Origin: Spirochaetaceae bacterium
GTDB taxonomy: Bacteria; Spirochaetota; Spirochaetia; B11-G9
Reading direction: 5' to 3'
DNA: 14,967 bases
NCBI GenBank assembly: GCA_030633365.1
Contig: DAOVSY010000025.1
Span: 1-14,967 of the forward strand
Made by a program: the position numbers and the translations under genes. Every line of letters starts with the position of its first letter. Position 1 is the first letter of the stretch. The notes under the pieces are model-generated. The model saw only the letters and a list, made by a program, of their open reading frames with translations, was not told the origin of the DNA and searched no databases. Positions 14,792-14,967 of this stretch are shown piece after piece.

Positions 14792-14967
14792 TTAATAATC
14801 TCTGTTGTTTCTTCTTGGTTTTTCAATTGCTTCGTTAACTCGAAGACGTCTTCCACCCTGTTCGCTCTGGTCAAGTGCGGAAATTGCAGCTGTTGCAGCA
14901 TCATCTTCAGCCATTTCAACAAATCCAAAACCTTTTGACTGTCCTGTGTATCTGTCTTCAATAATTA
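14792..14967 (-). CDS. RRM RNA-binding protein (3' part; start outside window)
   Basis: The last 57 residues of a small RNA-recognition-motif protein, running off the right edge and ending at TAA (14794-14792). The visible part contains the RNP1 core SKGFGFVEM, preceded by RYTGQ, then a helix EDDAATAAISALDQ and the final strand RRLRVNEAIEKP with the basic tail RRNNRDY. This is the second half of a single RRM of about 80-90 residues, as in the small bacterial (Rbp/cold-inducible) family, which bind single-stranded RNA in the cytoplasm. It reads in the same direction as the HDOD/pel operon but is separated by about 175 bp including the palindrome, so it is probably its own transcription unit. 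Confidence 0.85.
   Translation of the reverse strand, partial: IIEDRYTGQSKGFGFVEMAEDDAATAAISALDQSEQGGRRLRVNEAIEKPRRNNRDY

Overview
The window is AT-rich DNA from a diderm (Gram-negative type) bacterium. The envelope type follows from a type-II lipoprotein signal and from a large secreted protein that ends in what looks like an outer-membrane beta-barrel. Protein style (Lys/Ile/Asn-rich, serine-rich barrel, LVIVD repeats, small RRM protein) would fit a free-living Spirochaetota lineage, but that is an impression from the sequence, not a demonstrated assignment.

Left flank (1-2650): the 3' part of a gene built from 41-residue LVIVD repeats (+). Then comes a BrnT-type toxin with a CopG/RHH-type antitoxin on the minus strand, with a twin TGTACA site over the likely promoter. 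Next is a lipoprotein alpha/beta-hydrolase (+), separated from the main operon by a strong bidirectional terminator hairpin at 2616-2648.

Main feature (2664-14616, all minus strand, read right to left): a seven-gene, tightly packed operon. Its order is HDOD protein, PelD-like regulator, PelE-like helical protein, PelF glycosyltransferase, PelG transporter, a PelB-like giant protein (signal peptide, carbohydrate-binding-like domain, TPRs, beta-barrel), and a DUF2194 protein with CE4-type deacetylase motifs in the role of PelA. Junctions are an ATGA overlap, a 5-nt gap, a stop directly followed by ATG, a TAATG overlap, and 18- and 13-nt gaps with clear Shine-Dalgarno sites. PelF and PelG are unmistakable. 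The rest is a divergent Pel machine: PelF polymerises an amino-sugar polymer in the cytoplasm, PelD/E/G form the inner-membrane synthase and exporter, the DUF2194 protein deacetylates in the periplasm, and the TPR/barrel protein exports.

Differences from the Pseudomonas system are the interesting part. The PelB-like protein carries an extra N-terminal sugar-binding-like domain. The PelA substitute has no recognisable glycoside-hydrolase domain. PelE has lost its membrane anchor. The PelD c-di-GMP inhibitory-site Arg appears replaced. No PelC lipoprotein is present. An HDOD gene is translationally coupled to the front of the operon.

Right edge (14745-14967): a 12-bp-arm perfect palindrome, then the 3' part of a small RRM RNA-binding protein gene (-). 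No rRNA, tRNA, CRISPR array or transposase was seen.
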